NCBI GenBank assembly: GCA_964358645.1
Contig: CAYHPW010000002.1
Span: forward strand, 62,001-126,000
Source of the DNA: JBBTDV01 sp038042605
GTDB lineage: Bacteria > Bdellovibrionota > UBA1018
Length of the DNA: 64,000 nt
Direction of reading: 5' to 3'
Shown piece after piece: positions 35,935 to 44,704 of this stretch (position 1 is the stretch's first letter; each line of letters opens with the position of its first letter). The notes beneath the pieces are model-generated. The model saw only the letters and a program-made list of their open reading frames with translations, did not search any database and was not told the DNA's origin. The translations under genes and the position numbers were made by a program.

Positions 35935-37023
35935 TCAATCTTCATCGAAATCGGTGTCGTCTGTCTCTTCGCCCTCTTGCAGCCTGCTACGGTCACTCAT
36001 TATCTTGTTTTCATCCACATCGGAATCAGCTGGCTTCGGCGGCTGTGTCGGCGGGACAAAGCCATCGAGCTTCATACCCAAACTCAAGCCCATTTCGGTC
36101 AATATATCCTTTATTTCATTTAAGGACTTGCGACCGAAATTCTTTGTCTTAAGCATCTCGGCTTCAGTTTTCTGGACAAGTTCATATATGTACTTGATGT
36201 TCGCGTTCTGCAAACAATTTGCGGATCTAACCGAAAGCTCCAGCTCTTCAACAGACCTATAAAGATTCGGGTTGAACTGAGGTGCTCCTTCTTCCTTGGC
36301 CTGCACAACCGGTTCAACTTCTTCTTCGAAATTTAAAAATACGGATAACTGGTCCTTCAATATCTTTGAACCCAATGAAACCGCATCCTCTGGTCTAACT
36401 GAGCCATCTGTCCACACTTCCAAAGTGAGTTTGTCGTAATCGGTACGCTGACCAACACGGCTCTGGGTTACCGAATAATTCACTCGACGAACTGGGGAGA
36501 AGAAACTATCAACAGGGATCACGCCTACCGGCATTTCCTCAGTTTTATTATTCTCAGACGGCTTATATCCCCTACCACGCGCCACTTGAATTTCAACCCT
36601 GAGCTTACCGCCATTGCCGATCGTAGCAATATGCTGATCCGGATTCAAAACTTTGACATGCTCTGAACATATAATGTCCGATGCCTTTACGTCACAAGGA
36701 CCGGTCTTATCAACAAGAACGGTGGACTGCTCCGCTTGCATGAAAAAGCGCACTTCTTTGAGATTTAAAATAATCTCAGCAACGTCCTCTTTAACATCAG
36801 GTATAGCGGTAAATTCATGAAGTATGCTGTCAACCTTAATGGAAGTAACCGCAGCTCCTTGTAACGAGGACAACAAAACTCGTCTCAAAGAATTACCAAG
36901 AGTCAACCCGAACCCACGTTCTAAAGGTTTCGCGATGAACTTGCCATAGCTATTGCTAAGCGATTCCTTATCAACATCTAGAGCTTTTGGTTTAATTAAA
37001 TCACGCCAATTTTTTTCAAGCAT
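35935..37023 (-). CDS. rpoA: RNA polymerase alpha subunit
   Basis: The N-terminal assembly domain shows GFGLTLGNSLRRVLLSSLQG and TDGSVRPEDAVSLGSKIL. The C-terminal domain, which contacts UP elements and activators, shows SVRSANCLQNANIKYIYELV and GRKSLNEIKDILTEMGLSLG. At 362 residues it is longer than the usual ~330-340 because of an acidic tail (QEGEETDDTDFDED). It sits between rpsD and rplQ as in most bacteria. Confidence 0.97.
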   Translation of the reverse strand: MLEKNWRDLIKPKALDVDKESLSNSYGKFIAKPLERGFGLTLGNSLRRVLLSSLQGAAVTSIKVDSILHEFTAIPDVKEDVAEIILNLKEVRFFMQAEQSTVLVDKTGPCDVKASDIICSEHVKVLNPDQHIATIGNGGKLRVEIQVARGRGYKPSENNKTEEMPVGVIPVDSFFSPVRRVNYSVTQSRVGQRTDYDKLTLEVWTDGSVRPEDAVSLGSKILKDQLSVFLNFEEEVEPVVQAKEEGAPQFNPNLYRSVEELELSVRSANCLQNANIKYIYELVQKTEAEMLKTKNFGRKSLNEIKDILTEMGLSLGMKLDGFVPPTQPPKPADSDVDENKIMSDRSRLQEGEETDDTDFDED

Positions 37024-37107
37024 TTGTAATTTTCTCCTCTAATCCCTCGCTGGAACACCGCCAAATTTCATAAACACGGGCCAGCCATGCGGGAACTTTT
37101 AACTTGC

Positions 37108-37734
37108 TTACTTCGAATACAACTCAACCACCATACGCTCTTCCATAGGAGCAGTTACATCATCCCTGCTTGGAAGATCTCTAACCTTAACCTTCATTTT
37201 TGCAGCATCTAGCTCAAGCCACTGAGGTATCTCACGCCTTTTAACAGCCTCAAGGGCCCCCATTACCCTAGCCACACCCTTGCTCTTTTCCTTGACCTCA
37301 AGCATATCGCCCTTAGCAACAAGATAAGACGGTATATTTACTCTGTGACCGTTAACTTGAAAGTGACCATGCCTCACTAAGTGCCTGGCTTCGGAACGTG
37401 AATTACCAAAACCCGCCCGGTAAGCGACATTATCTAAGCGCCGTTCCAACATCGAAATCAAGTTGGACCCGGTGATACCTTTCATTCTCTCGGCTTTTTC
37501 AAAAAGATTCCGGAATTGCTTTTCCATCAATCCGTAAATCCTTTTGATTTTTTGCTTCTCACGCAACTGCAAACCATATTCTGAAAACTTTATCCTACCC
37601 TGGCCATGCTGCCCCGGCGGATAACCACGCCTTTCCACAGCACACTTATCCGTATAGCAACGATCACCTTTCAAAAAAAGCTTTTGGTTTTCGCGGCGGC
37701 AAAGACGACAAACGGAACCGACATACTTACCCAT
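37108..37734 (-). CDS. rpsD: 30S ribosomal protein S4
   Basis: A 208-residue S4 of zinc-ribbon type: CRLCRRENQKLFLKGDRCYTDKC carries the four cysteines (quoted in part; residues ~9-31). The S4 RNA-binding domain follows (RRLDNVAYRAGFGNSRSEAR, LVRHGHFQVNGHRVNIPSYL). S4 binds 16S rRNA early in assembly and often represses its own operon. It lies 3 bp after rpsK and ~85 bp before rpoA. Confidence 0.96.
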   Translation of the reverse strand: MGKYVGSVCRLCRRENQKLFLKGDRCYTDKCAVERRGYPPGQHGQGRIKFSEYGLQLREKQKIKRIYGLMEKQFRNLFEKAERMKGITGSNLISMLERRLDNVAYRAGFGNSRSEARHLVRHGHFQVNGHRVNIPSYLVAKGDMLEVKEKSKGVARVMGALEAVKRREIPQWLELDAAKMKVKVRDLPSRDDVTAPMEERMVVELYSK

Positions 37735-37737
37735 AAC

Positions 37738-38235
37738 TCAGACCCTCCTCCGCTTAGGCGGACGGCAACCGTTGTGCGGTATCGGCGTCACATCCTCAAT
37801 AAAAGTGACTCTTAATCCTGCCAAAGACAGCGCTCTTAAGGCTGATTCCCTACCAGCACCTGGGCCGCTGACATATACCTGAACACTTCGCATACCGTGT
37901 TCAACTGCTTTTCGTGCCGCGTCTTCAGCCGCCACTTGAGCTGCAAATGGGGTGTTCTTTCTGGAGCCACGGAATCCCTTACTGCCCGCACTGGACCAGC
38001 AAACAGCATTACCCATCTGGTCCGTGACTGTCACTATCGTATTATTAAATGACGAGAGAATAAAAACATTACCGGCAGAAACGCTTTTCTTACCTTTTTT
38101 TACCTTTTTGGCCTCCTGTTTAGTCTCGGATTTACCCTCTTTAACCACGGACTGTGGCTCGGCTGCAGCTACAGCGGCAACTTCGGTTTCATTAGTAGAT
38201 ACAGTTTTTTTTGCATCAGTCTTTTGTTCAGACAT
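37738..38235 (-). CDS. rpsK: 30S ribosomal protein S11 with N-terminal extension
   Basis: The core is standard (ILSSFNNTIVTVTDQMGNAV, GFRGSRKNTPFAAQVAAEDA, TPIPHNGCRPPKRRRV). About 35 extra residues, rich in Ala, Glu, Lys and Val, precede it, giving 165 residues against ~129. AGAGGT lies 5 nt before the ATG at 38235, so the extension is probably translated. It follows rpsM by 13 bp. Confidence 0.96.
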   Translation of the reverse strand: MSEQKTDAKKTVSTNETEVAAVAAAEPQSVVKEGKSETKQEAKKVKKGKKSVSAGNVFILSSFNNTIVTVTDQMGNAVCWSSAGSKGFRGSRKNTPFAAQVAAEDAARKAVEHGMRSVQVYVSGPGAGRESALRALSLAGLRVTFIEDVTPIPHNGCRPPKRRRV

Positions 38236-38248
38236 ATTACCTCTTAAA

Positions 38249-38632
38249 TTACTTCATTGCTTTAACGGATTTCTTACCGGCAATTGCTATAGCTGGTCCT
38301 TTTCGTGTCCGCGCATTCGAGTGGGTTCTCTGCCCACGCACAGGCAGGCTCTTTCGGTGCCTGGAGCCGCGGTAACAACCAAGATCAATAAGTCGCTTTA
38401 TGTTAAGCGACACTTCACGCCTCAAATCGCCTTCAACTTTATGGTCACGGTCGATTAATTCACGCACCTTTGCAACTTCAGACTCCGTCAACGAATCAGA
38501 CTTCCTGTTAAACTCGATCTGAGCTTCTGATAGAATTTTTTTCGACTTAGACCGGCCTATCCCATAAATATAGGTCAGCGCCACTTCCATTCGCCTGCTC
38601 CGTGGTAAATCCACACCTGCTATACGAGCCAC
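38249..38632 (-). CDS. rpsM: 30S ribosomal protein S13
   Basis: A 127-residue protein with ARIAGVDLPRSRRMEVALTY, YGIGRSKSKKIL and the conserved C-terminal GQRTHSNARTRKGP. The start codon is GTG. S13 lies in the head of the 30S subunit and touches the P-site tRNA and the 50S subunit. It is preceded by rpmJ, the usual order. Confidence 0.96.
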   Translation of the reverse strand: MARIAGVDLPRSRRMEVALTYIYGIGRSKSKKILSEAQIEFNRKSDSLTESEVAKVRELIDRDHKVEGDLRREVSLNIKRLIDLGCYRGSRHRKSLPVRGQRTHSNARTRKGPAIAIAGKKSVKAMK

Positions 38633-38691
38633 GCTTGTTTACCTTCCTTTCATTCCTCTCAAAAGAACACGCGGGTCATCATAATATATTA

Positions 38692-38805
38692 TTACCCTTG
38701 CCTTTGCTTATGACGCGAATTCTTACAGATAACCCTCACAACTCCTTTGCGCCTGATAACCTTACATTTGTCACAAATCTTCTTGACCGATGCACGAACT
38801 TTCAT
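38692..38805 (-). CDS. rpmJ: 50S ribosomal protein L36
   Basis: A 37-residue ORF, MKVRASVKKICDKCKVIRR to the end NSRHKQRQG, read directly from the minus strand. Cys11, Cys14, Cys27 and His32 form the zinc-binding set of the C+ type of L36. It lies between infA and rpsM, the classical position, and uses an ATG start. Confidence 0.95.
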   Translation of the reverse strand: MKVRASVKKICDKCKVIRRKGVVRVICKNSRHKQRQG

Positions 38806-38836
38806 ACTTTTTTCGCTCCACATACCTGATTACAGT

Positions 38837-39055
38837 CTATTTAATACGATAAGTTATTCGCCCTCTGGTCAAATCATAAGGCGACATTTCCACCGTAACT
38901 TTATCTCCGGACAATATTTTAATATAATTCATTCTCATCTTACCTGAAATGTGCGCCAGTATCTTATGTCCGTTAGGCAACTCAACTCTAAACATCGCAT
39001 TCGGCAGTGGCTCCAGTACAGTTCCCTCTACCTGAATCATATCTTCTTTTGCCAT
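38837..39055 (-). CDS. infA: Translation initiation factor IF-1
   Basis: A 72-residue S1-like OB-fold protein: MIQVEGTVLEPLPNAMFRVE, HKILAHISGKMRMNYIKIL and PYDLTRGRITYR are all diagnostic. IF-1 blocks the A site of the 30S subunit during initiation. The location between map and rpmJ is common outside the Enterobacteria. Confidence 0.97.
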   Translation of the reverse strand: MAKEDMIQVEGTVLEPLPNAMFRVELPNGHKILAHISGKMRMNYIKILSGDKVTVEMSPYDLTRGRITYRIK

Positions 39056-39115
39056 CGCTCATTTAGCCGGCCTAAAACCAACCTTTCTCCTGTTTCAGCC
39101 AAACATAAAAACTAA

Positions 39116-39865
39116 TTAAACCTCAGTTAAAATCACCGCACCATCGGGCGTGATAGCAACTGTATGCTCAAAATGGGCGGAAAGCGAGTGATCAGCCGTT
39201 ACAGCCGTCCAACCATCACCGAGAACCCGCACTTCATGGCCGCCAGCATTTATCATCGGTTCAATAGCTAGAACCATCCCCACTTTAAGTTGAACACCCC
39301 TACCTTTTTGACCAAAATTAGGGATTTGCGGCTCTTCGTGTAGCGTTCTACCTATACCGTGACCAACGAATTCCCTTACCACGCTATATCCGAAAGGTTC
39401 AACATAATTCTGAATCGCATTACCTATGTCAGAAACATGGTAGCCCTCAACACACTGTTGAATACCACGCTTAAGACTCTCTCGAGTAACATCAATCAGC
39501 CGCTCAGCTTCTTTGGAAATACTTCCCACAGGAACAGTGCATGCGGAATCTCCATGCCAGCTTTCATAGCAAGCGCCAAAATCCAAGCTGACAATATCCC
39601 CCTCTTTAAGCAAACGTCTATCTGAGGGAATGCCGTGAACAATTTCATCGTTTATTGAAATACACAGGGAAGCCGGAAAATCTCGATAGCCAAGAAAAGA
39701 CGGTCTTGCTTTTAAATCTTTGCAGCGGCTTTCCGCATAGCTGTTCAATTCTCCTGTGGAAATGCCTGGCTTAATCATAGCCGCCAGCTCTTCAAGAATA
39801 CGAGCTACTATTGAACCTGCCTTCCGCATAAGTTCTAATTCTCGTGGTGATTTCAAGACTATCAC
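39116..39865 (-). CDS. map: Methionine aminopeptidase type I
   Basis: A 249-residue pita-bread enzyme. The five metal ligands can be placed: Asp in SLDFGACYESW, Asp in HGDSACTVPVG, His in REFVGHGIGRTLHEEP, Glu in AIEPMIN and Glu in SAHFEHTVAIT. It removes the initiator Met from new proteins. The gene lies 13 bp after adk. Confidence 0.96.
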   Translation of the reverse strand: MIVLKSPRELELMRKAGSIVARILEELAAMIKPGISTGELNSYAESRCKDLKARPSFLGYRDFPASLCISINDEIVHGIPSDRRLLKEGDIVSLDFGACYESWHGDSACTVPVGSISKEAERLIDVTRESLKRGIQQCVEGYHVSDIGNAIQNYVEPFGYSVVREFVGHGIGRTLHEEPQIPNFGQKGRGVQLKVGMVLAIEPMINAGGHEVRVLGDGWTAVTADHSLSAHFEHTVAITPDGAVILTEV

Positions 39866-39878
39866 AGCTATGGCCTTC

Positions 39879-40523
39879 TCATTTGTGAAGCACAGTTTCT
39901 AATGATGCTTCAACCCCGTGAAGAGGCTGCCTGGCATCAACGATATGCAGTTTTCCACGTGATTTATAATAAGTAATGACTGGGGTTGTTTGTTCATCGT
40001 AAACTTTCAAGCGTTTTTCTACCACTGCTGGCTTGTCATCTTCACGTTGTATGACCTGGGATCCGCAGTAGTCACAAACACCAGTTTTTTTAGCAGGTGC
40101 CGCTTCAGTATGAAACATGGCACCACATTTCATGCATGTTCTTCTTCCTGAAAGCCGCTTAATCAGCTCGATAGAAGGAATTTCGAAAAACACCGCGAAT
40201 TCCACCTCTATCCCCTGAAGTAACAGCATCTTGTCTAAAGCTTCTGCTTGGGCAACTGTCCTGGGAAACCCATCTAAAATAATACTGCCAGCTGCTCCTG
40301 TTTCTTTTATTTTTTCTGAAATCAATCCAATCACGACTTCGTCTGGAACCAACGACCCGCGTTCTACGTAATTTTTTGCTTTCATGCCAAGCGCCGTACC
40401 ATTAGCTATAGCCATCCGCAACATGTCACCGGTCGAAAACTGCTGCCAGCCATATTTTTCAACTAATTTCTTAGCCTGTGTTCCTTTGCCGGACCCGGGT
40501 GGGCCTAAAAACACGATGATCAT
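39879..40523 (-). CDS. adk: Adenylate kinase with zinc-type lid
   Basis: GPPGSGKGTQAKKLVEKYG is the P-loop, DGFPRTVAQAEAL the NMP-binding signature, and the long-form LID carries four cysteines (CMKCG and CDYCG), indicating a structural zinc. 214 residues is standard. It converts AMP and ATP to two ADP. The start overlaps the secY stop as ATGA. Confidence 0.97.
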   Translation of the reverse strand: MIIVFLGPPGSGKGTQAKKLVEKYGWQQFSTGDMLRMAIANGTALGMKAKNYVERGSLVPDEVVIGLISEKIKETGAAGSIILDGFPRTVAQAEALDKMLLLQGIEVEFAVFFEIPSIELIKRLSGRRTCMKCGAMFHTEAAPAKKTGVCDYCGSQVIQREDDKPAVVEKRLKVYDEQTTPVITYYKSRGKLHIVDARQPLHGVEASLETVLHK

Positions 40524-41824
40524 GAGTAAGCCGCGCGACCTTTTAAGCGTGTATGCTTCATGAATCCTTCATAGTTCCTACTCAAAAGAAATGTTTCTAT
40601 CTGAGCAACGGTATCAAGCGCAACACCAACTAAAATCAATACGCTTGTACCACCAAAGTAAAATGGCACTTTTATTGTTTCTGTAAAAATAGTCGGCAAC
40701 ACGCAGATAGCAGAAATATAGACAGCTCCTCCCACTGTTACGCGAGAAAGCACATAATCTATATATTGCGCTGTAGGCGGCCCGGGCCTGATCCCGGGTA
40801 TGAATCCACCGTACTTTTTAAGGTTCTCAGCAACATCATCCGTTTTAAATGTAACGGCGGTGTAGAAAAAGCAGAAGAATACGATCAGTCCAACAAAAAG
40901 AATATTATATATCAAGCCCCCGGGTTGTATCAGTCCTGCAAATTGCTGAAGCTTCGCGGAAGGGAAAAAATTTGCTATGGTCGCAGGAAACATTATTAAA
41001 GATGACGCAAAAATAGGCGGAATAACACCCGATGTATTAACCTTCAATGGCAAGTTTGTGTTCTGTCCGCCGTAAATCTTTCGACCGACAATGCGCTTTG
41101 CATATTGTACCGGGATACGCCTCGCACCCCGTTCAATGAATATAATCACGAAGAACGTCGCGACCACGATTGCGATAACAAGAAGTATCTTGAAAAAATT
41201 AAGCTCACCGGATCTGTAAAGACTAAATGTAGAACCTATTCCAGAGGGAATCCTGGCGGCGATACCTGCATAAATAATAAGCGAAATTCCGTTGCCAATC
41301 CCACGTTCAGAAATCTGTTCACCCAGCCACATAAGAAATACGGTACCAGCCGTAAGCGTAACCGTAGTCATCAACTTGAAAGCAATACCTGCGTGAAGGA
41401 CCACCGGCGGATTATTGTATTGCTCTAATCCAGCAGCAATACCATACCCTTGGATCAAACAAAGCAGAACGGTCCCGTAGCGCGTGTACTGTGTTATCTT
41501 CTTTCGGCCCTGCTCACCTTCTTTTTGAAGTTCATGCAGATACGGCCATGCAACAGTCAATAACTGAAAAATAATTGAGGCACTGATATAAGGCATCACG
41601 CCAAGTGCAAAAATACTGAAACGTTCAAGCGCGCCGCCGCTGAACAAGTTGAACCATCCGAATATAGTCCCCTGCATGCCGGCGAACACTTGTTGTAAAG
41701 CAGCGCCATCAACGCCAGGCGTAGGCACATGGACTCCTATCCTGTAAACGGCCAATACCAAAATGGTGAAAAAAATTCGCTTTTTTAACTCCGGTATTTT
41801 AACGATCCCTTCAACGCCTGACAT
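40520..41824 (-). CDS. secY: Protein translocase subunit SecY
   Basis: A 434-residue membrane protein with ten helices. TPGVDGAALQQVF, FSIFALGVMPYISASIIFQL and GEQISERGIGNGISLIIYAG are highly conserved SecY signatures, and PVQYAKRIVGRKIYGGQNT is the cytoplasmic loop that contacts ribosome and SecA. It forms the export channel with SecE and SecG, encoded elsewhere. It follows rplO by 19 bp. Confidence 0.97.
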   Translation of the reverse strand: MSGVEGIVKIPELKKRIFFTILVLAVYRIGVHVPTPGVDGAALQQVFAGMQGTIFGWFNLFSGGALERFSIFALGVMPYISASIIFQLLTVAWPYLHELQKEGEQGRKKITQYTRYGTVLLCLIQGYGIAAGLEQYNNPPVVLHAGIAFKLMTTVTLTAGTVFLMWLGEQISERGIGNGISLIIYAGIAARIPSGIGSTFSLYRSGELNFFKILLVIAIVVATFFVIIFIERGARRIPVQYAKRIVGRKIYGGQNTNLPLKVNTSGVIPPIFASSLIMFPATIANFFPSAKLQQFAGLIQPGGLIYNILFVGLIVFFCFFYTAVTFKTDDVAENLKKYGGFIPGIRPGPPTAQYIDYVLSRVTVGGAVYISAICVLPTIFTETIKVPFYFGGTSVLILVGVALDTVAQIETFLLSRNYEGFMKHTRLKGRAAYS

Positions 41825-41843
41825 GTAGGTCAGCCCCTTTCAG

Positions 41844-42308
41844 TTATTGACCGGGAATAGGAATAAGTTCAAATCTCCCGCCCGCCTCTGTGATTTTTTT
41901 CTGAGCCACCTCACTGATCCTATGAGCCTTAATAAAAAAAGGCTTCGTGATCTTGCCAGTACTCAGTACCGTAAGGCGGTCATAGCGCCCTTTTATAATA
42001 TTCATTTTGACCAATGATTCCAGAGATACTTCCGGAAATTGATCTACAGACAGCCTTTCGATGTCCACAAGGTTCAACACTGCATTTGTCCGTTTCGCAA
42101 AATTCTTAAATCCCCGCTTTGGCAAACGACGATAAAGCGGCATCTGACCGCCTTCAAAACCAACCCTTACGTGTCCGCCGGTACGAGCTAATTGTCCTTT
42201 GTCACCTTTGCCTGCTGTTGGACCATGACCGGAACCAGAGCCCCTACCTAACCTTTTGCGACTATGTGTAGCACCGGGCCAAGCTCTAATCGTGTTTAAC
42301 TTTAGCAT
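41844..42308 (-). CDS. rplO: 50S ribosomal protein L15
   Basis: 154 residues. The N-terminus RKRLGRGSGSGHGPTAGKG and GFEGGQMPLYRRLPKRGF are typical. The protein binds 23S rRNA late in 50S assembly. It lies between rpmD and secY as expected. Confidence 0.96.
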   Translation of the reverse strand: MLKLNTIRAWPGATHSRKRLGRGSGSGHGPTAGKGDKGQLARTGGHVRVGFEGGQMPLYRRLPKRGFKNFAKRTNAVLNLVDIERLSVDQFPEVSLESLVKMNIIKGRYDRLTVLSTGKITKPFFIKAHRISEVAQKKITEAGGRFELIPIPGQ

Positions 42309-42341
42309 TGTAAATTCTCCACCTTCAGTTTTCCTTAAGCA

Positions 42342-42560
42342 TCAACGGTTTTCCGCCACCACTTCTACAAGATGCAGTACTTTTTTAATCATCCCCCTGA
42401 CGGATGGCGTATTTTCAAGGGTTTTGAGTTGATGCCTTCTCCTAAGTCCCAAACCAAAAACAGTTGCCCGCTGATCAGGGTTACAAGCTATTAATCCTTT
42501 TTTAAGCTTAATAGTGATTGTACTTTTATTTTTTGGGGTACTTTTCCGGCTATCAGACAT
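42342..42560 (-). CDS. rpmD: 50S ribosomal protein L30
   Basis: 72 residues; the core ITIKLKKGLIACNPDQRATV and LGLRRRHQLKTLENTPSVRG are characteristic. A short basic N-terminal piece of about 12 residues precedes the usual start. It follows rpsE by 10 bp. Confidence 0.94.
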   Translation of the reverse strand: MSDSRKSTPKNKSTITIKLKKGLIACNPDQRATVFGLGLRRRHQLKTLENTPSVRGMIKKVLHLVEVVAENR

Positions 42561-42570
42561 AAACGCTCCT

Positions 42571-43083
42571 TTAGAGAATCTCTCCGACCGTCTTACCCCG
42601 CGCTTGAGCGATCATGGCAAAACTACGCAACCGTTTTAGCCCTTCCACCGTTGCGCGCACGACATTATGAGGATTATCTCTTCGTATGGATTTGGTAAGA
42701 ATATTCTTGATACCTGCGACTTCCAGAATAGCCCGCACCGAAGAACTCGCAATGATCCCTGTTCCTTCAGGCGCCGGTTTCATCAGTACCTCGCTAGAAC
42801 CGAAACGACCGATTATTTCATGTGGAATAGTGCTCCCATCGAGCGGGACTTTCATAAGGTTCTTTTTGGCTTGTTTCCCGGCCTTCTTAATGGCCTCAGG
42901 AACTTCCCCTGCTTTGCCAAGACCGATACCTATTTGCCCCTTCTTGTCTCCAACAACGACAATGGCAGAAAAGCTGAACCTGCGTCCGCCTTTAACGACT
43001 TTCGCACACCGGTTAATATGAATAACCTTATCTTCGAATTCAGACTCTTCATGCTGCCGTTTTGTATCGTGACCGATAGCCAT
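42571..43083 (-). CDS. rpsE: 30S ribosomal protein S5
   Basis: 170 residues with the double-stranded-RNA-binding N-domain (DKVIHINRCAKVVKGGRRFS) and the C-domain motifs GLGKAGEVPEAIKKAGKQA and APEGTGIIASSSVRAILEVA. S5 supports translational accuracy in the 30S body. Standard position after rplR. Confidence 0.97.
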   Translation of the reverse strand: MAIGHDTKRQHEESEFEDKVIHINRCAKVVKGGRRFSFSAIVVVGDKKGQIGIGLGKAGEVPEAIKKAGKQAKKNLMKVPLDGSTIPHEIIGRFGSSEVLMKPAPEGTGIIASSSVRAILEVAGIKNILTKSIRRDNPHNVVRATVEGLKRLRSFAMIAQARGKTVGEIL

Positions 43084-43104
43084 TCATTTCTCCTAACTCA
43101 GATC

Positions 43105-43482
43105 TTAGAACTTTAAACCACTCTCTCTTGCTGCTTCAGCCAAAGCCTTGATACGGCCATGGTATAAGTAACCACTCCTGTCGAAGACAGCTTGAGAAAT
43201 ATTTTTAGCCATGGCTCGTTTAGCTATTAAAGCGCCAAGCGTCTTAGCTGCATCAATACCTTTGCGAACCTTCCCTTTCAGCTCCTCTTCCAAAGTACTT
43301 GCCGCAACCAACGTATGACCTTTAATGTCATCCACCAATTGCACATAAATATGTTTGTTTGAACGAAAAACCGACACTCTTGGCCTCTCGCCATTCCCCT
43401 CAATATTGCTACGTATTCTGCGTTTCCGCTTGAACCTAATAACTTGTTTTGGGTTTGTCCGACGACGAATTTTGGTTGCCAT
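43105..43482 (-). CDS. rplR: 50S ribosomal protein L18
   Basis: 125 residues: RIRSNIEGNGERPRVSVFRS, HIYVQLVDDIKGHTLVAAST and FDRSGYLYHGRIKALAEAAR are diagnostic. L18 binds 5S rRNA with L5. It follows rplF by 27 bp. Confidence 0.97.
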   Translation of the reverse strand: MATKIRRRTNPKQVIRFKRKRRIRSNIEGNGERPRVSVFRSNKHIYVQLVDDIKGHTLVAASTLEEELKGKVRKGIDAAKTLGALIAKRAMAKNISQAVFDRSGYLYHGRIKALAEAARESGLKF

Positions 43483-43509
43483 ATTTAATATCCTTTATTG
43501 GCTCGGTAC

Positions 43510-44058
43510 TTACTTGGCACCAGCGGCTTTGCCCTGTTTACGTACAATTTGCTCATCGGCATATTTCACGCCCTTACCTTGGTATGGCTCCGGTTTCTTG
43601 AAAGACCGAATCTTTGCAGCCACCAACCCCACGAGCATCTTATCCGCACCGCTAATAACGATGTGCGTGTTATTCTCTACTTTAGCGGAAACACCCTGAG
43701 GCAGTTCATAATCTATAGGCTGTGAATAGCCAAGGCTCAGCGAAAGAGTCGCCCCCTTCACGGCCGCACGAAAACCTACACCAACAATATCAAGTTCCCT
43801 GTTAAAAGTGTTATGCACTCCAGTTACCATATTATGGATAAGTGTCCTGCTAAGACCGTAAAGAGCGGCGGTATTCATGACATCAGACGCTTTATCTTGT
43901 CCGATAACGACGTGGCCATTTTCAACTTTAGCAATTATTCCACGAGGTAATTTATAAGCCAGCTTCCCCTTCGGCCCCTCAACCTTTACGGTACTATCCT
44001 TTACTTCCACTTTAACTCCGGACAAAATCTTTACCGGCACCTTACCAACACGGGACAT
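43510..44058 (-). CDS. rplF: 50S ribosomal protein L6
   Basis: 182 residues, two L6 repeats. MSRVGKVPVKILSGVKVEV, VKGPKGKL-like VEGPKGKLAYKLP and the C-terminal KKPEPYQGKGVKYADE mark the family. It lies near the sarcin-ricin loop of 23S rRNA. Only 3 bp separate it from rpsH. Confidence 0.97.
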   Translation of the reverse strand: MSRVGKVPVKILSGVKVEVKDSTVKVEGPKGKLAYKLPRGIIAKVENGHVVIGQDKASDVMNTAALYGLSRTLIHNMVTGVHNTFNRELDIVGVGFRAAVKGATLSLSLGYSQPIDYELPQGVSAKVENNTHIVISGADKMLVGLVAAKIRSFKKPEPYQGKGVKYADEQIVRKQGKAAGAK

Positions 44059-44061
44059 ATT

Positions 44062-44460
44062 TCACCAAACCTCACACAAAACTTCACCACCGACCTTCAT
44101 GGACTTAGCCTTCCGACCGGTAACGACACCTTTTGAAGTAGAAACAATCGCTATCCCCCCGCCACTTAAAGGACGGGGCATCTCCTGGTATCCCGAATAT
44201 CTTCGCAAACCAGGCCTACTCACCCGCCTGACCCCTTGAATCACGCTCTCACCGCTATCGCTGTATTTCAAATATACTTTAATAACAGGGTGACCTTCAT
44301 CCCGGACTAGGCGGAAATTTTTTATGTATCCTTCTTCCTTAAGCACGCGCACAACATTCGCTTTTAAACGAGAAGCGGGGATTTCCAATTTTTCATGCCC
44401 CTCTTTCGTCGCGTTGCGAATTCTTGTCAACAAGTCTGCGAGTGGATCTGTCATACTCAT
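44062..44460 (-). CDS. rpsH: 30S ribosomal protein S8
   Basis: 132 residues: DPLADLLTRIRNATKEGHEK, RYSGYQEMPRPLSGGGIAIV and the end KVGGEVLCEVW are diagnostic. S8 binds the central domain of 16S rRNA and commonly regulates the spc operon. Confidence 0.97.
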   Translation of the reverse strand: MSMTDPLADLLTRIRNATKEGHEKLEIPASRLKANVVRVLKEEGYIKNFRLVRDEGHPVIKVYLKYSDSGESVIQGVRRVSRPGLRRYSGYQEMPRPLSGGGIAIVSTSKGVVTGRKAKSMKVGGEVLCEVW

Positions 44461-44485
44461 AATTCTTTATCCTCTTACGGCTTGC

Positions 44486-44671
44486 CTACCAACTTGATTT
44501 TGTCACTCCGGGCAATTGGCCTTTCAAAGCCAAACCACGGAAACAAAGACGACACATATTGAACTTGCGCATATAGGCCCTGGGACGGCCACACAACGGA
44601 CAACGGTTCTTCGTGCGCACTTTAAACTTCATTTTCTTACCTATTTTTTCGAGTTTACTTTTTGTAGACAA
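44486..44671 (-). CDS. rpsN: 30S ribosomal protein S14, zinc-binding short type
   Basis: A 61-residue S14 with the CPLCGRPRAYMRKFNMCRLC zinc module and GLALKGQLPGVTKSSW at the C-terminus. This is the short C+ form, rather than the ~100-residue zinc-free form of enterobacteria. It lies between rplE and rpsH. Confidence 0.96.
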   Translation of the reverse strand: MSTKSKLEKIGKKMKFKVRTKNRCPLCGRPRAYMRKFNMCRLCFRGLALKGQLPGVTKSSW

Positions 44672-44704
44672 AAACCGGTCTCCTTTTTCACTTAAATTTA
44701 AAAA

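Noticed and set aside
36120..36317. Small frames inside rpoA and other ribosomal genes
   Set aside because: They are shadows of highly conserved genes and show no independent features.
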